A stretch of DNA of 6,876 nucleotides from B21-G16 sp003644825 [NCBI: Candidatus Zhuqueibacterota bacterium] (GCA_003644825.1 QNDJ01000081.1:1-6876); one strand, 5' to 3'. Shown: positions 1-6,595, counted from the stretch's first letter. The notes: generated from the letters alone by a model not told the origin. Program-made: numbers and translations.

Positions 1-26
1 AATTGATACTTATAGGTATAATTGGA

Positions 27-1496
27 ATGATGAAATCGAAATATAGTAGAAGAGAATTTATAAAAACAATGGGTGCTGGAACAATTGCTGTTTCAGTGCC
101 TGTTCTAAAATTTAGCAGTAAAAAAGAATCGCGAAAGCCGAACATTATTTTAATTCTTGCAGATGACCTTGGTTATGGAGAAATTGGCTGTTATGGACAG
201 AAGTATATTCGTACACCCAATATTGACAGAATGGCAGCAGAGGGAATTAAATTTACTCAGCATTATTCCGGTTCACCGGTGTGTGCACCTTCACGCTGTG
301 TTTTGCTTACAGGTAAACATACAGGACACAGTTACATCAGAAATAATGGAAGGGTTAAAAATAGAAAACTCGATGAAAGTAAGAGTATATTTCCCGGTCA
401 GAATCCAATACCTGATTCAACTGTAACAATAGCGGAGATTCTCAAGGAACAGGGATATGCAACTTCAGCTATAGGAAAATGGGGGCTGGGGTTTGAAGGC
501 TCAACAGGTGACCCCAATAAACAGGGTTTTGACCTTTTTTATGGTTACCTCTGTCAGATTCATGCTCACAATCATTATCCTCGTTTTCTGTGGAAAAATG
601 GCAAAAAGGTATGGCTTGAAGGAAATGACCGCAAACTAACAGGTAAACATTATGCTCAGGATTTGTTTATTAAAGAAGCATTAAAATTTATAGATGAAAA
701 TAAAAATCGTCCATTTTTTCTGTATCTTCCTTTTATTATTCCACATCTTTCTATTCAGGTTCCTGAAGAATCTTTAAATGAATACAAAGGTAAAATTCCC
801 GAAGAACCATATAAACACAGGGGTTACTTGAAGCACCCCTTTCCCAGGGCAGGGTATGCTGCAATGATTACCCATATGGATAAAGGAATTGGAAAGATTA
901 TGGAACTGATAAAAAAGCTTGGTCTTGATAATGAAACAATAGTTTTTTTTACCAGTGATAATGGTCCAACATATAATCGTATTGGTGGTTCTGATTCATA
1001 CTTTTTCAGAAGTGCTGGACCACTGCGGGGTTTAAAAGGGAGCCTGTATGAGGGTGGTATCAGGGTACCGCTGGTTGCCAGATGGCATGGACATATTAAA
1101 CCGGGAACAATAAGCGACCATATATCTGCTTTCTGGGATTTTTTACCGACCATTTGCGATATTGCTGGTGTAGAAATTCCGAACGATACTGATGGGATTA
1201 GTTTTCTGCCTGTATTGACCGGAAAAGGGAAGCAAGAGGAGCACAAATATCTTTACTGGGAGTTTCCTGCCTATGGTGGTCAACAGGCTGTTCGAATGGG
1301 CAACTGGAAAGGAATCAGACAGAATATGTTTAAGGGAAATATGAAAATTGAACTGTATAACCTGAAAAAAGATATAGGTGAAAAGCATAATGTTGCTGAA
1401 CAGTATCCTGAAGTTGTTAATAAAATTGAAAAGATTATGAAAGATGCCCATATTCCCTCGAAACTGTTTAAATTTAAGCAGATTGATGGGGGATAG
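27..1496 (+). CDS. Tat-exported sulfatase A (S1 family, GKWGLG type)
   Basis: Formylglycine-dependent sulfatase of the alkaline phosphatase superfamily, hydrolysing sulfate esters, probably on an extracellular glycan. The start is taken as ATG 27 (or ATG 30) because the Tat motif SRREFIK at residues 7-13 and a hydrophobic stretch to about residue 28 then sit at the N-terminus. The frame is open to the window edge, with TTG at 3 as a less likely start. Numbered from ATG 27, the metal-binding pair is D46/D47, followed by CAPSR at 86-90 with Cys86 as the residue converted to formylglycine. Others are Lys151 in GKWGLG, His240 (IIPH), D311/N312 (SDNG), Lys337 and GGIRVP. The usual His of GKWHLG is Gly153. 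The segment after it ([12 protein letters not shown], then HAHNHYP) is, from memory, typical of a subfamily common in Planctomycetota and Bacteroidota. About 490 residues, a normal length. The fold and class are secure; the substrate is not known. Confidence 0.93.
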   Translation: MMKSKYSRREFIKTMGAGTIAVSVPVLKFSSKKESRKPNIILILADDLGYGEIGCYGQKYIRTPNIDRMAAEGIKFTQHYSGSPVCAPSRCVLLTGKHTGHSYIRNNGRVKNRKLDESKSIFPGQNPIPDSTVTIAEILKEQGYATSAIGKWGLGFEGSTGDPNKQGFDLFYGYLCQIHAHNHYPRFLWKNGKKVWLEGNDRKLTGKHYAQDLFIKEALKFIDENKNRPFFLYLPFIIPHLSIQVPEESLNEYKGKIPEEPYKHRGYLKHPFPRAGYAAMITHMDKGIGKIMELIKKLGLDNETIVFFTSDNGPTYNRIGGSDSYFFRSAGPLRGLKGSLYEGGIRVPLVARWHGHIKPGTISDHISAFWDFLPTICDIAGVEIPNDTDGISFLPVLTGKGKQEEHKYLYWEFPAYGGQQAVRMGNWKGIRQNMFKGNMKIELYNLKKDIGEKHNVAEQYPEVVNKIEKIMKDAHIPSKLFKFKQIDGG

Positions 1497-1544
1497 AGAA
1501 ATAAACTTAACTTTTTTGATTTTATTAACTTTTATAGTTATATT

Positions 1545-1700
1545 TTGTTGAGTAAATTATTAAAGAGAGGATTTGTTGACATCAAGATTGAAGAGGATGG
1601 TATACCATTGGAAGTGAAAAAAGTTATAAAGGAAAAAGAAGAGATAACAGGGAAGGTTAAAGAAGTTTTTAAGGTAATAAATTTTAAGGTGAAGATGTGA
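1545..1700 (+). CDS. Unrecognised ~50-codon open frame, perhaps a gene remnant
   Basis: A short open frame whose last codons (GTGAAGATG-TGA) overlap the GTG start of the nucleotidyltransferase gene. It encodes a lysine/glutamate-rich peptide with segments such as LKRGFVDIKIEEDGIPLEV and KEVFKVINFKVKM. The composition looks coding, but I do not recognise the family. The only upstream starts are TTG 1545 or 1548 with no ribosome binding site. GTG 1614 would give only 28 residues. The same frame is open without a stop back to the TAG of sulfatase A at 1494, so the true 5' end is not visible. It may be the 3' end of a gene lost by deletion, or a small leader peptide translationally coupled to the antitoxin. 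A protein search would decide. Confidence 0.35.
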   Translation: MLSKLLKRGFVDIKIEEDGIPLEVKKVIKEKEEITGKVKEVFKVINFKVKM

Positions 1701-1993
1701 AAATTGAGGAAATAAAAAGAAAGCTAAAGGAATTTAAGGAAGAATTTAAAGGAAAATATAAGATAAAGGAGATAGGAATATTCGGTTCCTATGTTAAGGG
1801 TGAGCAGCAGGAAACAAGTGATATAGATATTCTTGTTGAGTTTGAAGAAACTGCAAGATTAAGTCTGTTTGATATTGCAGGTTTAGAAATCGAATTGAGC
1901 GACATATTAGGTATAAAAGTGGATTTAATAGAGAGAAAGAATCTAAAACCATATATTAGGCAGCGTATTTTGAGAGAGGTTGTTTATTTATGA
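1697..1993 (+). CDS. mntA: MNT-domain nucleotidyltransferase, MntA-type antitoxin
   Basis: Minimal nucleotidyltransferase of 98 residues, the antitoxin half of HEPN/MNT (HepT/MntA) toxin-antitoxin pairs. Characterised family members AMPylate a tyrosine near the HEPN active site of the toxin and so inactivate it. The diagnostic GSx10DxD motif is complete: G30-S31, then D42 and D44 in SDIDILVEF, with a third acidic residue at D76 in KVDLIE. The N-terminal 23 residues form a charged helix (EEIKRKLKEFKEEF). The start is GTG 1697, preceded by AAGGTGAAG at 1686-1694. The stop TGA overlaps the ATG of the next frame (ATGA at 1990-1993), the usual coupled arrangement for this pair. The gene itself looks intact, but its HEPN partner is broken by stop codons, so its present role is uncertain. 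Confidence 0.88.
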   Translation: MKIEEIKRKLKEFKEEFKGKYKIKEIGIFGSYVKGEQQETSDIDILVEFEETARLSLFDIAGLEIELSDILGIKVDLIERKNLKPYIRQRILREVVYL

Positions 1994-2331
1994 AAAGTAG
2001 AAATTATAAGGATTCTCTTGAAGATATTTTGAATGCTATCAAAGATATTGATTGTTTTGTTTAAGGTATGGATTTTGATGCTTTTCTAAATAATAAAGAG
2101 AAGGCTTTTGCGACTATTTATTGCCTGCAGGTCATTGGAGAAACGGTAAAGAACATACCAGATGAAATAAGAAGAAAATACCCGGAAATACCCTGGTATA
2201 AGATAGCTGGAATGAGAAACAGGCTGATTCATGGTTACTTTACTGTTGATTTTGAAAGGGTCTGAGAAACAATAAAACGCGATTTGCCAAATTTAAATAA
2301 AGCAGTGAAGAAAATCTTAGAGGAAATATAA
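1990..2331 (+). pseudogene. hepT: HepT-like HEPN toxin, broken by two in-frame stops
   Basis: Remnant of the HEPN-domain RNase toxin that pairs with MntA. One frame from ATG 1990 to TAA 2329-2331 spells a full-length HepT of 113 codons, interrupted at codon 25 (TAA, 2062-2064) and codon 92 (TGA, 2263-2265). The family signature is preserved between the stops: R76-N-R-L-I-H81-G-Y83, the RX4HXY motif of the RNase site and of the tyrosine modified by MntA. The second stop falls where family members commonly have Trp before the E-T-I/V-K segment, consistent with TGG to TGA. Homology continues after each stop (GMDFDAF; ETIKRDLPNLNKAVKKILEEI minus its last residue). A truncated product from ATG 2068 to 2265 keeps the RX4HXY motif but lacks the first and last helices. 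Sequencing error is unlikely to produce two separate stops without frameshifts, so decay is the simplest reading. Confidence 0.85.
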
Positions 2332-2334
2332 TTT

Positions 2335-2450
2335 ATGCCTGAATTCAAATGAGAGACAGAAATTAATAAAACAGAAATCGGAAAGATACCGAAAAAGAGT
2401 GGAATGTAGATTATATAGTGAGACACATAATATTTTCCTACTACCTTTAA
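2335..2450 (+). pseudogene. Decayed 5' end of a type I restriction specificity subunit (hsdS-like)
   Basis: From ATG 2335 the translation reads MPEFK, a TGA stop (2350-2352), then ETEINKTEIGKIPK. After a shift of frame near the A-run at 2392-2396 it continues EWNVDYI and stops at TAA 2448-2450. A short N-terminal stretch of the form 'TEIGxIPxEW' is characteristic of HsdS specificity subunits of type I restriction-modification systems, and 'MxExKWETE' before it is also familiar there, so the TGA probably replaces a TGG Trp codon. Only about 38 codons survive and neither target-recognition domain is present. The identification rests on pattern recall of a short N-terminal signature and is moderate. 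The remnant begins 3 bp after the dead hepT. Confidence 0.5.
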
Positions 2451-2647
2451 GAATTAATCGTAGGAAGAGGAAATTAATTGAAGGAAATATTGCAAAAATA
2501 ATCAAAGAACATAATCATCAGGTTTGTAATTTGCCACCAAGAGATATCCGATATATATACAATAGAAAAGAAACAAAGGAAAGTTTTATTGTTAAAATTG
2601 AATGCAATGGTAATATATTTGAATTGACCGAAATGTTGAGGATGTAG
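2399..2647 (+). CDS. Unrecognised 82-codon open frame, probably a fragment
   Basis: Open frame from a possible GTG start at 2399 to TAG 2645-2647. The first 18 or so codons overlap the hsdS-like remnant in another frame and probably do not belong to the same protein. From about codon 20 the translation is charged and protein-like, with segments NRRKRKLIEGNIAKIIKEH, HNHQVCNLPPRDIRYIYNRK and ESFIVKIECNGNIFELTEML. I do not recognise it. The lack of a ribosome binding site and the neighbouring pseudogenes suggest the 3' end of a lost gene. A small intact protein starting inside the frame is possible, but no ATG is available until near its end. Confidence 0.35.
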   Translation: MECRLYSETHNIFLLPLRINRRKRKLIEGNIAKIIKEHNHQVCNLPPRDIRYIYNRKETKESFIVKIECNGNIFELTEMLRM

Positions 2648-2809
2648 TTATTTCAAAGATTAAACTAATACTACTATATAGTTCAAACTGTATCCTTGTC
2701 AATATCCTTACAAAGTTTATGTGGCTATGATAAATTTTATTTTTATATTCTTTATTAATAATATATCAAAAAATATAACATTTATAAATCAAAATAGAGG
2801 GTTATAAAA
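2648..2809 (+). promoter_or_regulatory. AT-rich leader of the GH97-sulfatase B operon
   Basis: This non-coding gap separates the decayed accessory block from the GH97 gene and is the most likely place for the operon promoter. It is extremely A/T-rich from about 2730 on. It contains a 10-bp palindrome ACTATATAGT at 2673-2682 that could be an operator half-site or chance in AT-rich DNA. A TATGAT hexamer lies at 2726-2731 but has no good -35 box at normal spacing (TTGTCA at 2696-2701 is 24 bp away), so I do not assign a specific promoter. A good ribosome binding site, AGAGGG, lies at 2796-2801, eight bases before ATG 2810. Confidence 0.35.
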
Positions 2810-4795
2810 ATGATAGGAAAAAACTTAAAGTTTCTAAACATTTTGTTTTTAATGTTTGTCCTTCCAATTTTTTTCACAGGAGCAACGGCAATGGTTAAGG
2901 ATTACAGTTTGTTTTCCCCGAATAAAAAGATTGAATTAATTATCAGGATAGGCAATAATATAACTTATGAGGTTATTTTTAATTCGAAAGTTATAGTTAT
3001 TCCTTCTCCAGTTTCGCTAACTTTAGATGGTAATATGGTGCTTGGCAGAAATCCTGAAGTAGTCAAAGTAAAAAGAAATAGTGTTAATGAAAAGATAATA
3101 CCTGTGGTGAAGCAAAAATCAAAAGTGATAATTGATAATTTCAATGAAATGAGGATTGATTTCAAGAAAAAGTATTCACTTGTTTTCAGGGTTTATGATG
3201 ATGGTGTTGCATATCGGTTTGTTACAGGATATGCTGAGGATATAAAGGCTGTTTCTGAAGAAGTGGTGTTTAATTTTCCCGATGATTACAGTGTATATTT
3301 TCCTGAGGTGAAAGATTTTCATACCCATCAGGAAAGTTCATATAAATATATTCCATTAAGTAAAATTACACCAGAAAAAATGGGCTATATTCCTGTTCTT
3401 GTGGATATAAAAGATGGGCCAAAAGTTGCTATCACTGAGGCTGATTTAGAGGATTATCCTGGAATGTATTTAACCGGTTCAAAAGAATTACCAGCGGGGC
3501 TTGTTGGAAAATTTCCCTGTTTTGCTTTAAAGGAAGAAGCAAGGAGTGATAGAGATGTCTATGTAACAGAGAGGGCGGATTTTCTTGCTAAAACAAAAGG
3601 AAACCGCAGTTTTCCCTGGAGAGTACTGATTGTTGCTGAGAAGGATGGAGATTTAATTGAAAGCCAGATGGTTTTTAAACTCGCAAAACCATTGCAGTTG
3701 AAGGATGTTTCCTGGATTAAACCGGGTAAAGTTGCGTGGGATTGGTGGAATGCGAACAACATCTACGGTGTAGATTTTAAAGCAGGGATAAATACTGAAA
3801 CTTATAAATACTATATAGATTTTGCCTCTAAATATGGAATTGAATATATTATTTTAGATGAGGGGTGGTATAAATTGGGCAACCTTTTTGATATAAATCC
3901 TGAAATTAATATGGAAGAATTAACATCCTATGCGAAGGAAAAGAATGTTGGTATAATTCTGTGGGTTGTCTGGAAAACCCTTGATGACCAGCTTTATGAG
4001 GCTCTTGATTTGTTTGAAAAATGGGGCATAAAGGGAATAAAAGTGGATTTTATGCAGAGAGATGACCAATGGATGGTGAACTATTACCACAAAATAGCAA
4101 AAGAGACTGCCAAAAGACACCTGGTAGTGGATTTTCACGGTGCATATAAACCCACAGGTTTAAGGAGAGCATATCCAAATGTCCTCACCAGGGAAGGAAT
4201 AAAGGGTATGGAACACAGTAAATGGAGCAAAGATGCATCTCCTGAACACGACTTGATTATTCCTTTTACAAGGATGCTTGCAGGTCCTATGGATTATACT
4301 CCGGGTGCAATGATAAATGCAACTAAAAAGAATTTCAGGCCAGTATTCAACAGACCTATGAGTCAGGGAACAAGGTGTCATCAGCTTGCTATGTATATTG
4401 TTTACGAAAGCCCCCTGCAGATGCTTTCCGATTCCCCGTCTAATTACTTGCGGGAAAAAGAGTGTATGGAATTTCTATCCAGGGTGCCAACTGTCTGGGA
4501 TGAAACTAAAGTTCTGGATGCCAGAGTGGGCGATTATGTTCTTTTGGCAAGAAAAAGCGGCAATGAGTGGTATGTTGGAGCAATGACTGACTGGACTCCG
4601 AGAACTCTAAAAGTCGATTTCTCTTTCCTCAAATCAGGAAGTTATACCATTGAAATTTATCAGGATGGAATAAATGCTGACAGGTATGCAGGTGATTATA
4701 AAAAAATTGTTAAGAAAATAACAGATAATGATATATTAACCATAAAACTTGCACCCGGTGGTGGTTGGTGTGCAAGAATTTTCAGGACTGATTGA
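2810..4795 (+). CDS. GH97 glycoside hydrolase, retaining alpha-galactosidase-like
   Basis: Secreted glycoside hydrolase of family 97 (the SusB family), which removes terminal alpha-linked sugars with the help of Ca2+. ATG 2810 follows the ribosome binding site AGAGGG. Residues 1-27 form a Sec signal peptide ending A25-T-A27. An N-terminal beta-sandwich (about 30-300) begins with the family-typical SPNKKIELI and carries HTHQES at 171-176, where Glu175 matches a Ca2+ ligand of SusB. The catalytic barrel (about 300-560) has KVDFMQRDDQ at 411-420, VDFHGAYKPTG at 440-450 and REGIKGME at 461-468. Asp413 lies where retaining members have their nucleophile and inverting SusB-type enzymes have Gly. 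Glu462 and Glu468 have the six-residue spacing of the SusB Ca2+ ligand and general acid. A C-terminal beta domain follows from about 570. At 661 residues it has normal length. Activity on alpha-galactosides is inferred from Asp413. It precedes sulfatase B by 28 bp. Confidence 0.92.
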   Translation: MIGKNLKFLNILFLMFVLPIFFTGATAMVKDYSLFSPNKKIELIIRIGNNITYEVIFNSKVIVIPSPVSLTLDGNMVLGRNPEVVKVKRNSVNEKIIPVVKQKSKVIIDNFNEMRIDFKKKYSLVFRVYDDGVAYRFVTGYAEDIKAVSEEVVFNFPDDYSVYFPEVKDFHTHQESSYKYIPLSKITPEKMGYIPVLVDIKDGPKVAITEADLEDYPGMYLTGSKELPAGLVGKFPCFALKEEARSDRDVYVTERADFLAKTKGNRSFPWRVLIVAEKDGDLIESQMVFKLAKPLQLKDVSWIKPGKVAWDWWNANNIYGVDFKAGINTETYKYYIDFASKYGIEYIILDEGWYKLGNLFDINPEINMEELTSYAKEKNVGIILWVVWKTLDDQLYEALDLFEKWGIKGIKVDFMQRDDQWMVNYYHKIAKETAKRHLVVDFHGAYKPTGLRRAYPNVLTREGIKGMEHSKWSKDASPEHDLIIPFTRMLAGPMDYTPGAMINATKKNFRPVFNRPMSQGTRCHQLAMYIVYESPLQMLSDSPSNYLREKECMEFLSRVPTVWDETKVLDARVGDYVLLARKSGNEWYVGAMTDWTPRTLKVDFSFLKSGSYTIEIYQDGINADRYAGDYKKIVKKITDNDILTIKLAPGGGWCARIFRTD

Positions 4796-4823
4796 AATTT
4801 ATCTAAATTGAAAGGGATAAGTT

Positions 4824-6287
4824 ATGAAACGCAGAATTTTCTTAAAAAAAATTGGTCTTGGAGCCGCAGTTCTGGTTAGTTCGAAAGCATTATTTTCTAT
4901 GATAACAGAAGGGAAAGATAGAAAGCTTAATTTTATAATAATTAATGTGGATGACCTTGGCTGGACAGATGTTACCTGTTATGGTAGTCGATATTATGAG
5001 ACACCAAATATAGACAGGCTTGCTTCTCAGGGGATGAAATTTACAAATGCTTATGCAGCCTGCGCAGTGTGTTCACCTACCAGAGCCGCAATTATGACAG
5101 GTAGATACCCTGCAAGAATAGGGGTTACCGACTGGATACATCATCTTGACCTTGAAGCAAAGATTGCTGAAGGTACCAGAAAAAACCCTGTGAAATATGT
5201 TGGAAGTAGAAATAAGAAGCTTTTATGCCCACCAAATCCTTACTGGATGGAACTGGATGAAATTACCATTGCAGAAATTCTTAAACCTGCCGGTTATATA
5301 ACCTGTCATATTGGTAAATGGCATCTTGGTCCCCGGGCATGGTATCCTGACAAACAGGGGTTCGATATCAATATAGGTGGTTGCGAAATAGGTCAACCAC
5401 CAACATATTTTGACCCTTATTATCAGAATCCAAGAAGAAGCAGTATTCCAACACTTCCACCACGAAAACAGGGAGAATATCTTACAGACAGGGAAAGTTT
5501 TGAGGCTGTGAATTTTATAAAGAGTCACGCGGATAAACCGTTCTTTCTTAATATGTGTCATTATGCTGTTCATACACCTTTGCAGGGAAAAGAGAAACTT
5601 GTGGAAAAATATAAAAACAAAAAGAAAACGAACCAGAAAAATCCGATTTATGCAGCAATGATAGAAAGTGTAGACCAATCTGTTGGTAAAATTATGACAG
5701 TGCTTGATGAGTTGAACCTGAGTAATCGAACAATTGTGATTTTTACTTCTGATAATGGCGGTTTAAAGGGGTATTCTACTGATAATGCTCCTTTACGTTC
5801 TGGAAAGGGGTATCCTTATGAAGGTGGGATAAGGGTACCATTAATTATACGTTGGCAAGGGATTGTTAAAGCCGGTTCAATCTGTGATGAACCTGTTATA
5901 AGTATGGATTTTTTCCCAACAATATGTGAAGTTGCAGGATTGGCTCTTCCTGATGATAGGGTGATTGATGGTGAAAGCCTTGTACCATTATTAAAGGGCA
6001 GTGGTAAACTTAAGAGAGAAGCGATTTTCTGGCATTTCCCTCATTATCGTGGAAAAGACGTTGTTCCGTATAGTATTGTTAGAAAAGGTGATTGGAAGTT
6101 AATAAAAAGGTATGAGGGTAAAAAATTCGAGTTGTTTAACCTTAAGGATGATTTGAGTGAAAAAAATGATCTGTCTGATAAGATGCCCGAAAAAGTTAGG
6201 GAACTTGACAAAATACTGGTAAAGTGGTTGAAAGAAACAAAAGCAAAATTACCAAAAGAAAACCCCGATTATGTTAAAAGGCGGTGA
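4824..6287 (+). CDS. Tat-exported sulfatase B (S1 family, canonical active site)
   Basis: Formylglycine-dependent sulfatase of 487 residues, distinct in subfamily from sulfatase A. ATG 4824 has AAAGGGA at 4811-4817 as ribosome binding site and lies 28 bp after the GH97 stop, so the two are probably co-transcribed. The N-terminus KRRIFLKKIGLGAAVLV has a twin-arginine motif followed by a hydrophobic segment. Active-site residues are complete: D43/D44 (metal), CSPTR at 83-87 with Cys83 as formylglycine precursor, Lys165 and His167 in GKWHLG, His250 (HYAVHTP), D310/N311 (SDNGG) and Lys328, followed by EGGIRVP. An insertion at about 104-145 (HHLDLEAKIAEG to PPNPYWMELDE) separates the CSPTR region from the EITIAEIL helix and is longer than in sulfatase A. 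The C-terminal DWKLIKRYEGKKFELFNL and DDLSEKNDL are normal for the family. The substrate is unknown; context suggests a sulfated glycan also attacked by GH97. Confidence 0.94.
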   Translation: MKRRIFLKKIGLGAAVLVSSKALFSMITEGKDRKLNFIIINVDDLGWTDVTCYGSRYYETPNIDRLASQGMKFTNAYAACAVCSPTRAAIMTGRYPARIGVTDWIHHLDLEAKIAEGTRKNPVKYVGSRNKKLLCPPNPYWMELDEITIAEILKPAGYITCHIGKWHLGPRAWYPDKQGFDINIGGCEIGQPPTYFDPYYQNPRRSSIPTLPPRKQGEYLTDRESFEAVNFIKSHADKPFFLNMCHYAVHTPLQGKEKLVEKYKNKKKTNQKNPIYAAMIESVDQSVGKIMTVLDELNLSNRTIVIFTSDNGGLKGYSTDNAPLRSGKGYPYEGGIRVPLIIRWQGIVKAGSICDEPVISMDFFPTICEVAGLALPDDRVIDGESLVPLLKGSGKLKREAIFWHFPHYRGKDVVPYSIVRKGDWKLIKRYEGKKFELFNLKDDLSEKNDLSDKMPEKVRELDKILVKWLKETKAKLPKENPDYVKRR

Positions 6288-6315
6288 ATGTCAGCCATAA
6301 TTTATAGTTTTGAAC

Positions 6316-6358
6316 TGAAAATTTCACTATTTAAACAGGTTTTTATAAATAGTTTTCA
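6316..6358. repeat. Imperfect inverted repeat downstream of sulfatase B, possible terminator
   Basis: ACTATTTA at 6326-6333 is complementary to TAAATAGT at 6346-6353. An outer TGAAA/TTTCA pair (6316-6320 with 6354-6358) extends the stem across a 5-base bulge. The loop contains TTTTT. It lies 28 bp after the last stop codon, where the operon transcript should end. The stem is A/T-rich and lacks a following T-run, so it is not a classical intrinsic terminator. Confidence 0.4.
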
Positions 6359-6362
6359 CATA

Positions 6363-6400
6363 GTCAGGAGATTGCTTCGTCCATACGGACTCGCAATGAC
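6363..6400. repeat. Dispersed palindromic repeat of the ATTGC...GCAAT-GAC type
   Basis: Hairpin-forming element: ATTGC (6371-6375) pairs with GCAAT (6393-6397), and GTCC (6379-6382) with GGAC (6387-6390) around an ATAC loop, with a small internal loop of TTC opposite TC. Outer GTC/GAC (6363-6365 with 6398-6400) flank it. The sequence closely resembles the 'ATTGC-TTCGTC...CTCGCAATGAC' intergenic repeats I recall from many unrelated bacterial genomes. Copy number in this genome cannot be seen from one window. Confidence 0.7.
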
Positions 6401-6417
6401 AGGTATGGTTTAATATT

Positions 6418-6540
6418 GAGCTCCGATAGGAGCGATATGTCTGTAGAATAAGATATAGAGAAAGATACCGAGCTTTGTTAGGAGCGTAATGGAATGTTAA
6501 AAACTCTGAAATGGAGATACCTGAGCTATGGAAATGTTGT
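6418..6540. repeat. Three degenerate direct-repeat units spaced 52-53 bp
   Basis: GAGCT occurs at 6418, 6470 and 6523. The first unit contains GCTCC-GATA-GGAGC, a 5-bp stem-loop at 6420-6433, followed by GATATGTCTGTAGAA. The second has GAGCTTTGTTAGGAGCG (6470-6486). The third reads GAGCTATGGAAATGTTG. Units 2 and 3 are each preceded by GATACC or GATACCT (from 6465 and 6516). Resemblance falls from unit 1 to unit 3. The first unit looks like the 'GAGCTCCGTAGGAGCG.ATGT.T.TAGAA' intergenic repeat I recall from several bacterial groups. Confidence 0.5.
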
Positions 6541-6554
6541 TTAATTCTTTTTCT

Positions 6555-6577
6555 GCACCAGAATCAAATTCTGGTGC
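6555..6577. repeat. Perfect 10-bp hairpin with 3-base loop
   Basis: GCACCAGAAT (6555-6564) and its exact complement ATTCTGGTGC (6568-6577) enclose a CAA loop. The stem is perfect and strong. It is not followed by a T-run on either strand (T-rich sequence lies upstream on the + strand), so it is unlikely to be an intrinsic terminator. Geometry matches the hairpin at 6818-6840. Confidence 0.75.
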
Positions 6578-6595
6578 TGGATAGGTCCATTGGTA

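Noticed and set aside
157-426. Second + strand frame of 89 codons inside sulfatase A
   Set aside because: It lies wholly within the sulfatase gene in another frame across the CAPSR region and encodes nothing recognisable.
1526-1540. Terminator after sulfatase A (TAACT/AGTTA stem)
   Set aside because: Only five A/T-dominated base pairs with a 5-base loop; indistinguishable from chance in this AT-rich gap.
1990-2352. TGA read as tryptophan (altered genetic code)
   Set aside because: Two TGA codons fall at Trp positions, but the HEPN frame also has a TAA. Trp is encoded by TGG throughout the sulfatases and GH97, and GH97, sulfatase B and mntA all end normally at TGA. Gene decay explains the data better.
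2696-2731. Sigma-70 promoter from TTGTCA and TATGAT
   Set aside because: The hexamers are separated by 24 bp, too far for a normal promoter. No better-spaced pair or clear Bacteroidota-type box was found.
5223-5678. Minus-strand open frame of 151 codons inside sulfatase B
   Set aside because: It overlaps the active-site-bearing coding region of a well-supported gene, has no recognisable domain and has the Phe/Ile-rich look of an antisense shadow. The same applies to the minus-strand frames inside sulfatase A and GH97.
6555-6577. Intrinsic terminator
   Set aside because: The hairpin is strong but has no T-run after it on either strand; the T-rich stretch lies before it on the + strand.
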